DNA from: CAJCBL01 sp035298965
Lineage (GTDB): Bacteria > Verrucomicrobiota > Verrucomicrobiia > Opitutales > Opitutaceae
Length of the DNA: 14,614 bases
NCBI GenBank assembly: GCA_035298965.1
Contig: DATGXO010000048.1
Coordinates: forward strand, 1 to 14,614
Direction: 5' to 3'
The position numbers and the translations under genes are program-made. Of this stretch, positions 1 to 6,620 are shown piece after piece (within the stretch, counting starts at the first letter, position 1; every line of letters starts with the position of its first letter). A model generated the notes under the pieces. That model searched no databases. It worked only from the letters and a program-made list of their open reading frames with translations, and was not told where the DNA came from.

Positions 1-1
1 C

Positions 2-892
2 GGCATCTGCGCGCTCTCCGATTTCGCCCGCCGCGACCGCCTCGCCGCCGAGTTCGGCCTGCGCGCGTTCGACACCTTCGAGCAACTCGCCGCCGATCCC
101 GCGATCGACGCCCTCGTCCTCGCCAGCCGCAACACCGAGCACCTCGCCCAGATCCTCCGCGCACAGGACGCGCGCAAGCCGGTCCTCGTCGAGAAACCCG
201 TCGTGCTCTCGCTCGCCGACCTCGACACCATCCGCGCGAGCGTCGCCCGCACCGGCGTGCCGGTCATGCCCGCCCACAACTTCGTCTACCGCGGCGCCGT
301 GCAAGCCGCCCGACAAGTCGTCGCCAGCGGCGCGCTCGGCCGAATCGTGTTCTCCTCGTTCGCGAGCAACCACACCATCTCGCCCGAACACGCCGCCGGC
401 TGGCGCGCGCAACTCGCCCTCGGCGGCGGCGGCGCGCTCATGGACAGCGGCCACCACCAGGTCTACCAGTCGATTTTCCTCCGCGGTTGCCCCGCCGCGC
501 TCCACGGCTTCAAGAGCCGCCTCGTCCTCACCGCGATGGAAGGCGAGGACGTCGGCCACGTGCAGCTCCTCTACGCCGACGGCTCCATCGGCTCCATTCT
601 CCAGACCTGGACCAACAACCGCGGCGGCGCCGTCGACGGCATCCGAATCGTGGGCACCGACGGCGCGCTCGAGGTGACCGACGCCCTCCACGTCAATGGC
701 GAGCGACGCGACGCCGACACCGATTACGGCAACTCCTTTGTCAATCAGGCCCGCGCCTTCTCCGACCTCGTGCTTGAAGGCCGCGAACCGGCGTCCACGT
801 TGCTCGCTGCTCGCCACACTCTCCAACTCATCCAACTCGCCTACCGCAGCGCCGATGAAGGCACCGTCCCCGCTTTCCGCCCCGCGAACTGA
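2..892 (+). CDS. Gfo/Idh/MocA family oxidoreductase (5' end missing)
   Basis: The frame is open from the window edge to a TGA at 890-892, giving 296 visible residues. Family members are NAD(P)-dependent cytoplasmic sugar or inositol dehydrogenases. Visible hallmarks are the EKP motif (residues 64-66 of the visible part), which closes the Rossmann domain and supplies a conserved lysine, and a GGGGALMDSGHH segment (D148, H151, H152) matching the family's GGG-x-D-x-x-x-H active-site region, followed by the C-terminal beta-sheet domain. The GxGxxG dinucleotide loop is not visible; roughly 30-40 N-terminal residues should lie upstream of the window. A GTG at 203 is internal to the domain and is not the start. 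The last 38 nt overlap the methyltransferase gene, suggesting translational coupling. The substrate cannot be told from the sequence. Confidence 0.9.
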   Translation, partial: GICALSDFARRDRLAAEFGLRAFDTFEQLAADPAIDALVLASRNTEHLAQILRAQDARKPVLVEKPVVLSLADLDTIRASVARTGVPVMPAHNFVYRGAVQAARQVVASGALGRIVFSSFASNHTISPEHAAGWRAQLALGGGGALMDSGHHQVYQSIFLRGCPAALHGFKSRLVLTAMEGEDVGHVQLLYADGSIGSILQTWTNNRGGAVDGIRIVGTDGALEVTDALHVNGERRDADTDYGNSFVNQARAFSDLVLEGREPASTLLAARHTLQLIQLAYRSADEGTVPAFRPAN

Positions 893-1418
893 ATCGCCGT
901 CCGCGTTCGCCCGCTTTCCCACCACGATCGGCGAGTGCCTGCTCTTCTGGAACGAGTGCGGCCTCACCGCGTTCGCCCTCCCCGGCTCCGCCGATCCCGC
1001 CGCCAGCGCCACGCCCGGCCAACCCGCGCCCGTTGATCACAGCGCCTCGCCACCGCGAGAAATCGCCGCGCTCATCGCGCGCATCCAGCGCCACCTCTCC
1101 GGCGAGCTGCAGGATTTCTCGGACCTGAACTTCGACTGGTCTCGCGTCACGCCGTTCCGCGCCCGCGTGCTCCGCGCGCTGCTCGCGATCGGCCCCGGCC
1201 GCACCGCCACGTACGGCGCGCTCGCGCAAACCATCGGTGCGCCCGCCGGTTCGGCCCGTGCGATCGGCGGCGCCGTCGGCGCGAACCCGTGGCCGTTGCT
1301 CGTCCCCTGTCACCGGATTCTGGGCTCGACCGGCAAACTCACCGGCTATTCCGCCCCCGGCGGCATCGCCACGAAGTCCCGTCTCCTCGCCCTCGAAGGC
1401 GTCGAACTCACCGCCTGA
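855..1418 (+). CDS. ogt: Methylated-DNA--[protein]-cysteine S-methyltransferase
   Basis: This suicide repair protein transfers the alkyl group from O6-alkylguanine or O4-alkylthymine in DNA to its own cysteine. At 187 residues it is the stand-alone Ogt/MGMT type, without an Ada regulatory domain. The active-site motif LVPCHRIL places the acceptor at C152. The recognition-helix segment SARAIGGAVGANPWP carries the arginine finger (R135) and the hinge asparagine (N144), and TATYG (Y120) and the C-terminal EGVEL are also in place. Residues 1-70 form a short, divergent N-terminal domain with an Ala/Pro-rich stretch at 45-65. ATG 855 is the only plausible start: it lies inside the 3' end of the oxidoreductase gene, and no other start occurs before the conserved region. 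Co-translation with the upstream gene is likely, although the two products have no evident shared pathway. Confidence 0.93.
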   Translation: MKAPSPLSAPRTESPSAFARFPTTIGECLLFWNECGLTAFALPGSADPAASATPGQPAPVDHSASPPREIAALIARIQRHLSGELQDFSDLNFDWSRVTPFRARVLRALLAIGPGRTATYGALAQTIGAPAGSARAIGGAVGANPWPLLVPCHRILGSTGKLTGYSAPGGIATKSRLLALEGVELTA

Positions 1419-1598
1419 CGCCGGCCCGCAGCGGTTCTTCCCGGCGCTTCTGCCGCCTCTGGCGCACGCCGCGCTGCACTCCGCCTCACGGGCAGGTTGC
1501 GTCCGCGCCCCCGCCGCCCATCCCGCGGCCACGCCACTCGTCGCGGCGGCGTTGCGTCGCCGCTGCGCGGCGCCAGCCTCGGCGCAAACACTTCCACG

Positions 1599-4424
1599 AT
1601 GCGCCGCCTCGCTCCACTCCTCCTGCTCCTCCTCGCCCCGCTCGCGCTCCTCGCCGACACGGCTCTGCCAACGCCGCCTCCGCCGTTGAAGGCCCCCGGC
1701 GACCAGACCGCCTACCGGCACGTCGTCCTCGACAACGGCCTGCGCGTCATCCTCGTCTCGAATCCCAAGCTCAACCTCTCCTCCGTCGCCCTCGCCGTTG
1801 ACGCCGGCAGTTTCGACAACCCCGACGCCCGCCCCGGCCTCGCCCACTACCTCGAGCACCTCGTCTTCCTCGGCACCGACAAGTTCCCCGACCCGGGCGA
1901 GTTCGACAAATACATCCAGGCCAACGGCGGCTCCAACAACGCCTACACCGCCAGCGACCACACCAACTACCACCTCGAGATCGCCCACGCCGCCTTCGAG
2001 GGCGCGCTCGAGCGCCTCTCCCGCTTCTTCATCGCCCCGCGCTTCGACGCCGATTTCTGCGACCGCGAAGTCACCGCGATCCAGAACGAGTTCGAACGCC
2101 ACCGCGACAACGACTTCGCCCGCCTCGAGTTCGTCGCCAACGGCCTCTACGAGCCCGCAACGCCCGACGCCCGCTTCTCCATCGGCAACCGCGCCACGCT
2201 CGCCGGCACCCCGCGCGACGAGGTCATCGCGTTCTACGAATCCCGTTACAGCGCCGACCACATGGCGCTCGCCCTCTGCAGCCCCGCCGGCCTCGACCAA
2301 CTCGAGGCGTTCGCGCGCCGCTATTTCGGCGAGATCCGGCGCCGCCCGGTCGCGCCGCACAACGTCGCCGGCACCGCGTTCCTCCCCCGCAAAACCGCCC
2401 TGCGCACCGCCGAGATCGCTTCCGCCAAGGACAACCCGCGCCTCGTGCTCCAGTTTCCCGTCGGCCCCACGCGCGGCGATTTCGCCGCCAAACCCGTGGA
2501 ACTCGTCACCAGTCTCCTCGCCACCGGCGGCGCCGGCAGCCTGCTCGCCCAGTTGAAAGCCGAGGACCTCGCCCTCGGCCTCGCCGGCGAACTCGACGAA
2601 CGCGCGGCCGACCACGGCGCCTACTTCGTCATCATCGACCTCACCGCCAACGGTCGCGCCCACACCGACCGCGTGCTCCAGCTCTTCTTCGCCTACGCGC
2701 GCACGCTCCAAGCCGCGCCGTACCCGCTCGGCACCTTCAACGAGCGCGCCGCCTTCGCCCGCCGCGACGAGGCCTTCGTCGACCGCGGCGAGGGCAACGG
2801 TCTCGCCGCCGGCCTCGCGCGCGCCGCCCTCCACTACCCGCTCGAACTCGCCGAACGCATCCCCTTCCTCTGGCTCACGCCCGACGAACCCGCCTACCGC
2901 CGCGTGCTCGACACGCTCCGGCCCGACAACCTTCTCGTCACGCTCCTCGCACCCGATGCCGCCGGCGACCGCGCCGAAAAGTACTACGGCTTCAAGTTCC
3001 GCTACACCGAGCAGCCCGACGCCGCCTTCGCCGCCCTCGCGCAGACGCCGCCCGAGGCCGCCGCCTTCGCGCTCCCGGCCGCCAACCCCTTCGCCGCCGC
3101 CAACACCAGCGTGCTCGCCACCCGCCCCGTGCGCATCGTCGACGAGCCCGGCCTCGCCATGGCCTACGCCCAGGAACCCGATCTCGCCCGCCCGCAGGTC
3201 ACCTACCGTTTCCACCTCCGCCCCGGCACCACCACGCTCGACGCCCGCGCCACCGTCCGCTTGGCGCTCTTCGAGACCGCCCTCCAGCTCGCGCTTCAGG
3301 ATCTCGAGGCCGATGCCGGCGCTGCCGGTATCCAATATGCGGCGGTCGCCAACTCCGGCCTCTACCTCTTCGTCGACGGCTACAGCGGCTCCGCCGAGCG
3401 TTTCCTCGCCCAGCTCATCGAGCGCACCGCCACCCTCGCCCTCGACGAACGCACCTTCGCCGCCGTGCGCGATCAAGTCGTCAACGAACTCGCCAGCTTC
3501 CCCCGCGCCGAGGCCTTCCAAGCCGGCCGCGCCCATCTTCGTGCGATCCTCGACACCCCGGCCTTCCTGCCGTCCGATCTGCTCACCGCCGCCCGCACAA
3601 TCACCCGAGAGGAAGTCCTCGCCACCGTCGCGGATCTCTTCGCCACCGGTCAGATCGACGGCCTGGCCTGCGGCAACGTCGATCCCGCCGAAGCCGCCCG
3701 TCTCGCCCGGCTGCTCCGCGCGCGGCTCCATACCGCGTCCGCCGCCGCCGCGAAGATTGTCCGCCCCCGCCACCTCCAGCTCGCCGCCGGCGAGACGATC
3801 GTCGATGCCGACACTCTCGGCGGCCAGAATTCCTTCACCGCGCTCTACTTCCTCTATCCCGCGGCCACACCCGAGCTGCGCGCCGCCGCCGGCCTGATCG
3901 GCAACTTCGTGGGCGACGACTTCTACGCCGACCTCCGCACGCACCAACAACTTGGTTACATCGTCAGCGCCCGCTCGGTAACCGACAGCCGCGATCTGGC
4001 CACGCTCGGCATCGTGCAGTCCTCCGAGTACCCGAGCGACGAACTCCGTCGCCGCATCGGCGCCTACTTCGCCGATCTCGGCCGCCGCTGGGCCGCGCTC
4101 ACACCCGAGCAGTTCGCCACGCTCCGCGAAGGCCTGCGCGCCCAGCTCGCCATCAAACCCAACAACGCCGCCGAGCGCTCCGACACCCTCTTCAAACTCG
4201 CGTACGACTTCGACGGCGACTGGGACCAGACCCCCGCCACCCTCGCCGCCCTCGACACCCTCACGCCCGAGCGCGTCGGCCAGATCATCGCCGAGCTCAC
4301 CGCCCCCGCCACGCGCCGTCTCGTCGTCGTCCAGCTCACCGCCAAGGACCACCAATTGAAGGAAGCCCCCGTCCCCACCTTCACCGACCGCGAAGCCTGG
4401 AAGAAGACCCGCACCTACCGCTGA
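1599..4424 (+). CDS. Secreted M16 zinc metallopeptidase (pitrilysin/insulysin type)
   Basis: The 941-residue protein begins with a classic signal peptide (MRR, a Leu-rich core, then ALLA-D at about 19/20), so it is expected in the periplasm; there is no lipobox cysteine. The inverted zinc motif is H83-Y-L-E86-H87, followed after exactly 76 residues by E164 in NEFERH, the spacing seen in pitrilysin. The first catalytic domain is followed by the inactive M16 repeats. Near the C-terminus, LRTHQQLGY (R780, Y787) matches the insulysin-type Arg/Tyr substrate-binding pair with the same 7-residue spacing. Length and order fit the single-chain M16A type rather than the two-subunit M16B type. Family members cut peptides and small unfolded proteins inside a closed chamber. 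ATG 1599 is chosen because it starts the signal peptide; the frame stays open further upstream (to GTG 1497), but that segment is Arg-rich and looks non-coding. No clear Shine-Dalgarno is present. Confidence 0.93.
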   Translation: MRRLAPLLLLLLAPLALLADTALPTPPPPLKAPGDQTAYRHVVLDNGLRVILVSNPKLNLSSVALAVDAGSFDNPDARPGLAHYLEHLVFLGTDKFPDPGEFDKYIQANGGSNNAYTASDHTNYHLEIAHAAFEGALERLSRFFIAPRFDADFCDREVTAIQNEFERHRDNDFARLEFVANGLYEPATPDARFSIGNRATLAGTPRDEVIAFYESRYSADHMALALCSPAGLDQLEAFARRYFGEIRRRPVAPHNVAGTAFLPRKTALRTAEIASAKDNPRLVLQFPVGPTRGDFAAKPVELVTSLLATGGAGSLLAQLKAEDLALGLAGELDERAADHGAYFVIIDLTANGRAHTDRVLQLFFAYARTLQAAPYPLGTFNERAAFARRDEAFVDRGEGNGLAAGLARAALHYPLELAERIPFLWLTPDEPAYRRVLDTLRPDNLLVTLLAPDAAGDRAEKYYGFKFRYTEQPDAAFAALAQTPPEAAAFALPAANPFAAANTSVLATRPVRIVDEPGLAMAYAQEPDLARPQVTYRFHLRPGTTTLDARATVRLALFETALQLALQDLEADAGAAGIQYAAVANSGLYLFVDGYSGSAERFLAQLIERTATLALDERTFAAVRDQVVNELASFPRAEAFQAGRAHLRAILDTPAFLPSDLLTAARTITREEVLATVADLFATGQIDGLACGNVDPAEAARLARLLRARLHTASAAAAKIVRPRHLQLAAGETIVDADTLGGQNSFTALYFLYPAATPELRAAAGLIGNFVGDDFYADLRTHQQLGYIVSARSVTDSRDLATLGIVQSSEYPSDELRRRIGAYFADLGRRWAALTPEQFATLREGLRAQLAIKPNNAAERSDTLFKLAYDFDGDWDQTPATLAALDTLTPERVGQIIAELTAPATRRLVVVQLTAKDHQLKEAPVPTFTDREAWKKTRTYR

Positions 4425-4438
4425 GCGCACCTCCGCCT

Positions 4439-4461
4439 GTGGAGCCGCTCGAGAGAGCAGC
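4439..4461. repeat. Imperfect palindrome, copy 1 of a possible intergenic repeat
   Basis: Fourteen bases after the peptidase stop codon, GTGGAG leads into a stem-loop: GCCGCTC and GAGCAGC pair with one mismatch around GAGA. A related element (GTGGAG followed by a CTCGAG-centred palindrome and GCAG) lies at 13603-13626, also downstream of a + strand gene. No T-run follows, so an intrinsic terminator is not clearly supported. It may be a REP-like element, but two copies in one window are weak evidence. Confidence 0.35.
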
Positions 4462-4509
4462 TTTGCCTTGGCGGAGTTTTGCAGAATCTTGCGGTTCTTC
4501 GCCGCTCCG

Positions 4510-5139
4510 ATGCCTCCCCTCTTCGACCTCGCTGCCGCGCTCGCGCACCTGCGCGCCGCCGATCCGAAGCTCGCCCTCGTCATCGAGCGCGCCCGGGCGT
4601 GCGATCTCGCCGCGCAGGAACTCGAGAGCCTCTTCGAAGTGCTCCTGCGCGCGATCGTCTACCAGCAGCTCAACGGCCGCGCCGCCGCCACGATCCTCGC
4701 CCGCGTCCAAGCGCTCTTCCCGGCCGCCAAGCCCACGCCCCGCGCCCTGCTCGCCCTCGCCGACGAACCGCTCCGCGCCGCCGGCCTCTCGCGCAACAAG
4801 CTCGCCTCGCTCCGCGATCTCGCCGCGAAGACTCTCGACGGCACCGTGCCCACGCCCGCCGACGCGTTGCGCCTCTCCGATGCCGAACTCATCGAGCGCC
4901 TCACCGAGGTGCGCGGCGTCGGACCGTGGACGGTCCACATGCTTCTGATGTTCAACCTCGGCCGTCCCGACGTCCTCCCGACAGGCGACTTCGGCGTGCG
5001 CGAAGGTTTCCGCAAACTCCACCGCAAACGTCGCCAGCCCACCCCCGCCGAGCTCGAACGCCATGCGCGCCGTTGGGCACCGTACCGCTCGATCGCGTCG
5101 TGGTACCTCTGGCGCGTCCACGAGCTCGAGCTCCCGTAG
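4510..5139 (+). CDS. DNA-3-methyladenine glycosylase II family protein (HhH-GPD, AlkA/Mag-like)
   Basis: This base-excision-repair glycosylase would remove alkylated purines such as 3-methyladenine. At 209 residues it is the short form, lacking AlkA's N-terminal beta domain. The conserved YQQLNGRAAATI segment (51-62), the helix-hairpin-helix LTEVRGVGPWTVHMLL (131-146) and the Gly/Pro-loop with catalytic aspartate D160 in LPTGDFGV are all present. W140 is the usual conserved tryptophan of this group. ATG 4510 is preferred because homologues begin close to it; the same frame continues up to a TTG at 4468. There is no good Shine-Dalgarno. It lies 85 bp after the peptidase gene with a palindrome between, so it may have its own promoter. 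With the methyltransferase at 855-1418 it forms a loose alkylation-repair neighbourhood. Confidence 0.92.
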   Translation: MPPLFDLAAALAHLRAADPKLALVIERARACDLAAQELESLFEVLLRAIVYQQLNGRAAATILARVQALFPAAKPTPRALLALADEPLRAAGLSRNKLASLRDLAAKTLDGTVPTPADALRLSDAELIERLTEVRGVGPWTVHMLLMFNLGRPDVLPTGDFGVREGFRKLHRKRRQPTPAELERHARRWAPYRSIASWYLWRVHELELP

Positions 5140-5370
5140 GGCGGGTTTTGCGCCCGACTGCTTCACGCCGCCTCCGCTCGCGCGACCGATCGTCAGGCCC
5201 CGGCAGCACCCACCGTCGCAGCCCCGCACGCCCGCGCCCACTCCGCGCCGCGACGACTTGAGGAGGATTCCTATATTTCGGCCGGGCGGGTTAACCATGC
5301 CGCGTGCCGTCCGATACTTCCGGCATCGATGCCCCACATCTACGTTCATCGAAACGCCGTTCCGAAAACG
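5140..5370. other. Intergenic region, no gene seen
   Basis: These 231 bp hold no convincing gene. A small hairpin (GGGCG and CGCCC around a 7-nt loop, 5139-5155) begins on the last base of the glycosylase stop codon but is not followed by a T-run. At 5258-5277, TTGAGG, a GAGGAGG run and TATATT occur together in an otherwise GC-rich stretch. TATATT is a possible -10 box, but no -35 box sits at the right distance. The GAGGAGG is too far from any start codon to serve as a ribosome binding site. Confidence 0.4.
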
Positions 5371-6399
5371 ATGCGGGCCCTGGCCAAGATCGAGCCGGTC
5401 CCGGGCCTGAAACTCATCGAGGCGCTCGTACCGACTCCCGGCCCGGGCGATGTCCTCATCCGCGTGAAGAAGACGGCGCTGAGCGCCGCCGCCGCGCACA
5501 TCGACCGTTGGGACGCCTGGGCGCAGCGGCACGTGCGGCCGCCATTGATTGTCGGGCACGAATTCGCCGGCCTCGTCGCCGAGGTCGGCCCGGGCGTGAC
5601 AGATTTCCATCCCGGCGAACTCGTGATCGGCGAACCCTGCATCGCCTGCGGCAACTGCCGCCACTGCCTCGGCGGACGCCGCCACCTCTGCTCCGGCGCT
5701 CGCCGGCTCGGGCAGGACCGCGACGGCGCGTTTGCCGACTACGTTTGTCTCCCGCAAAGCGCCGTGTGGCACGCCGACCCGCGGCTGCCCACCGATCTGC
5801 TCGCGTGCTTCGTCCCGCTCGCGCAGGCCGTGCGCATCGCGCGCCGCTTCGATCTGCTCGGCGCCCATGTGTTGATCGCCGGCGCCGGCCCGACCGGCGG
5901 CATGGCCGTCGCGATCGCGAAACATAGCGGCGCGCGCAGCATCGTCGTCGCCGATGCGAACCCGGCTGCGCTCACGCTCGCGCACACGCTCGGCGCCACG
6001 CGCACGGTCGACACCCGCGAAGCGACGCTCGACCAGGTCCGCCGCGAACTCGCGATCGCCGACGGTTTCGACCTCGCGATCGAGACGTCCGGCCAGTCGC
6101 CCGCGCTCGCCGATCTCATCGCGCACACTCGGCTCGGCGGACAACTCGCGCTGCTCGGCCTCCCGGCCGACGACGCCCTCGTCCCGTGGTACACGATCCA
6201 GTCGAAACAGCTCACGCTCCACGGCATCGATTCGCGCGACAACGCCCCGGACTGGGAGCGCCTCACACTCGCCATCCACAGCGGCCTGGATGTCACGCCC
6301 GTGATCACCCACTGCGTGCCGTTCGGCAGATTCCGCGAGGCGTTCGACCGCGCCGCCTCCGGCGAGCCCGGCAAGATCATCATCGACTGGGACGCCTGA
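5371..6399 (+). CDS. L-threonine 3-dehydrogenase-like MDR protein with altered catalytic zinc site
   Basis: From ATG 5371 the 342-residue protein aligns, from memory, with E. coli Tdh (341 residues) almost without gaps. The structural zinc lobe keeps its four cysteines (C93, C96, C99, C107). The NAD site is intact: GAGPTG at 171-176, with D195 ending the second Rossmann strand. The GHE pair (H63, E64) and H43 are kept. However, the catalytic zinc ligand expected at 38 is Ser, the following Gly-Thr-Asp is three alanines, His90 is Cys, and the expected Asp-Pro-Phe-Gly-Asn near 148-152 is VPLAQ. An alternative ATG at 5329 would add 14 residues; 5371 matches the family start. Neither start has a good Shine-Dalgarno, and no kbl gene is adjacent. 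The fold is secure; threonine dehydrogenase activity is doubtful. It could be another NAD-dependent alcohol or sugar dehydrogenase, or a pseudoenzyme. Confidence 0.88.
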   Translation: MRALAKIEPVPGLKLIEALVPTPGPGDVLIRVKKTALSAAAAHIDRWDAWAQRHVRPPLIVGHEFAGLVAEVGPGVTDFHPGELVIGEPCIACGNCRHCLGGRRHLCSGARRLGQDRDGAFADYVCLPQSAVWHADPRLPTDLLACFVPLAQAVRIARRFDLLGAHVLIAGAGPTGGMAVAIAKHSGARSIVVADANPAALTLAHTLGATRTVDTREATLDQVRRELAIADGFDLAIETSGQSPALADLIAHTRLGGQLALLGLPADDALVPWYTIQSKQLTLHGIDSRDNAPDWERLTLAIHSGLDVTPVITHCVPFGRFREAFDRAASGEPGKIIIDWDA

Positions 6400-6620
6400 G
6401 CCACAGGCTCGTGTCGCGCGCGGTGGGGCGAGGGACGAGCGCCCTGCGTGCAGTACACTGCGCAGCGGTCACTCGCATGCTCGCGCGTCGCCTCCACGGC
6501 TCTCGTCTACCGTCCGCTCGACGCGCGTTGGCGTGATCGAGTTGGTGCGCGTCGCGCTCCGCGCGACACCGGTATCAGCGGTGTCTGGCGAAACGCCGCA
6601 AACCCGCTAGCCTCGCGGCC
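6400..6620. other. Intergenic region with several stem-loops
   Basis: No gene is seen in these 221 bp. GAGCC and GGCTC (6398-6410) form a 5-bp stem over the upstream stop codon. CTGCG-TG-CAG, TACA, CTG-CGCAG (6444-6465) is an 8-bp stem with a 2-nt bulge and a TACA tetraloop. Two further overlapping hairpins at 6551-6585 are listed separately. None is followed by a T-run, so they are not clear intrinsic terminators. Confidence 0.4.
6551..6585 (+). promoter_or_regulatory. Two overlapping, mutually exclusive hairpins in a possible leader
   Basis: GTCGCGC-TCC-GCGCGAC (6551-6567) is a perfect 7-bp stem with a 3-nt loop. GACACCG-gtatcag-CGGTGTC (6565-6585) is a second perfect 7-bp stem with a 7-nt loop. 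They share bases 6565-6567, so both cannot form completely at once. They end 35 bp before the start codon at 6621. An attenuator or leader-RNA role is conceivable, but chance stems are common at this GC content. Confidence 0.25.

Noticed and set aside
1558..1572. CGCCGC-TGC-GCGGCG hairpin before the M16 peptidase gene
   Set aside because: Six-bp GC-only stem without a T-run in a region saturated with CGCC and GGCG runs; likely chance.
828..4583. A 1251-codon open frame on the minus strand opposite the methyltransferase and the M16 peptidase
   Set aside because: It is Glu/Gly/Ala-rich low-complexity sequence with no domain. It arises because C-ending codons on the + strand rarely give stops in this antisense frame. 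The + strand genes have intact catalytic motifs.
5258..5277. AT-richer patch with TTGAGG, GAGGAGG and TATATT as a promoter or ribosome site
   Set aside because: The boxes are only 8 bp apart and no start codon lies at a suitable distance; kept only as a comment in the intergenic entry.
5329..5370. Upstream in-frame ATG for the Tdh-like protein, adding 14 residues
   Set aside because: E. coli Tdh begins at the equivalent of ATG 5371, residue numbering then matches exactly, and the upstream ATG has no better ribosome site. It remains possible.
4381..6312. A 643-codon minus-strand open frame opposite the glycosylase and the Tdh-like gene
   Set aside because: Same composition artefact; it crosses two well-supported genes and an intergenic region and has no recognisable motif.
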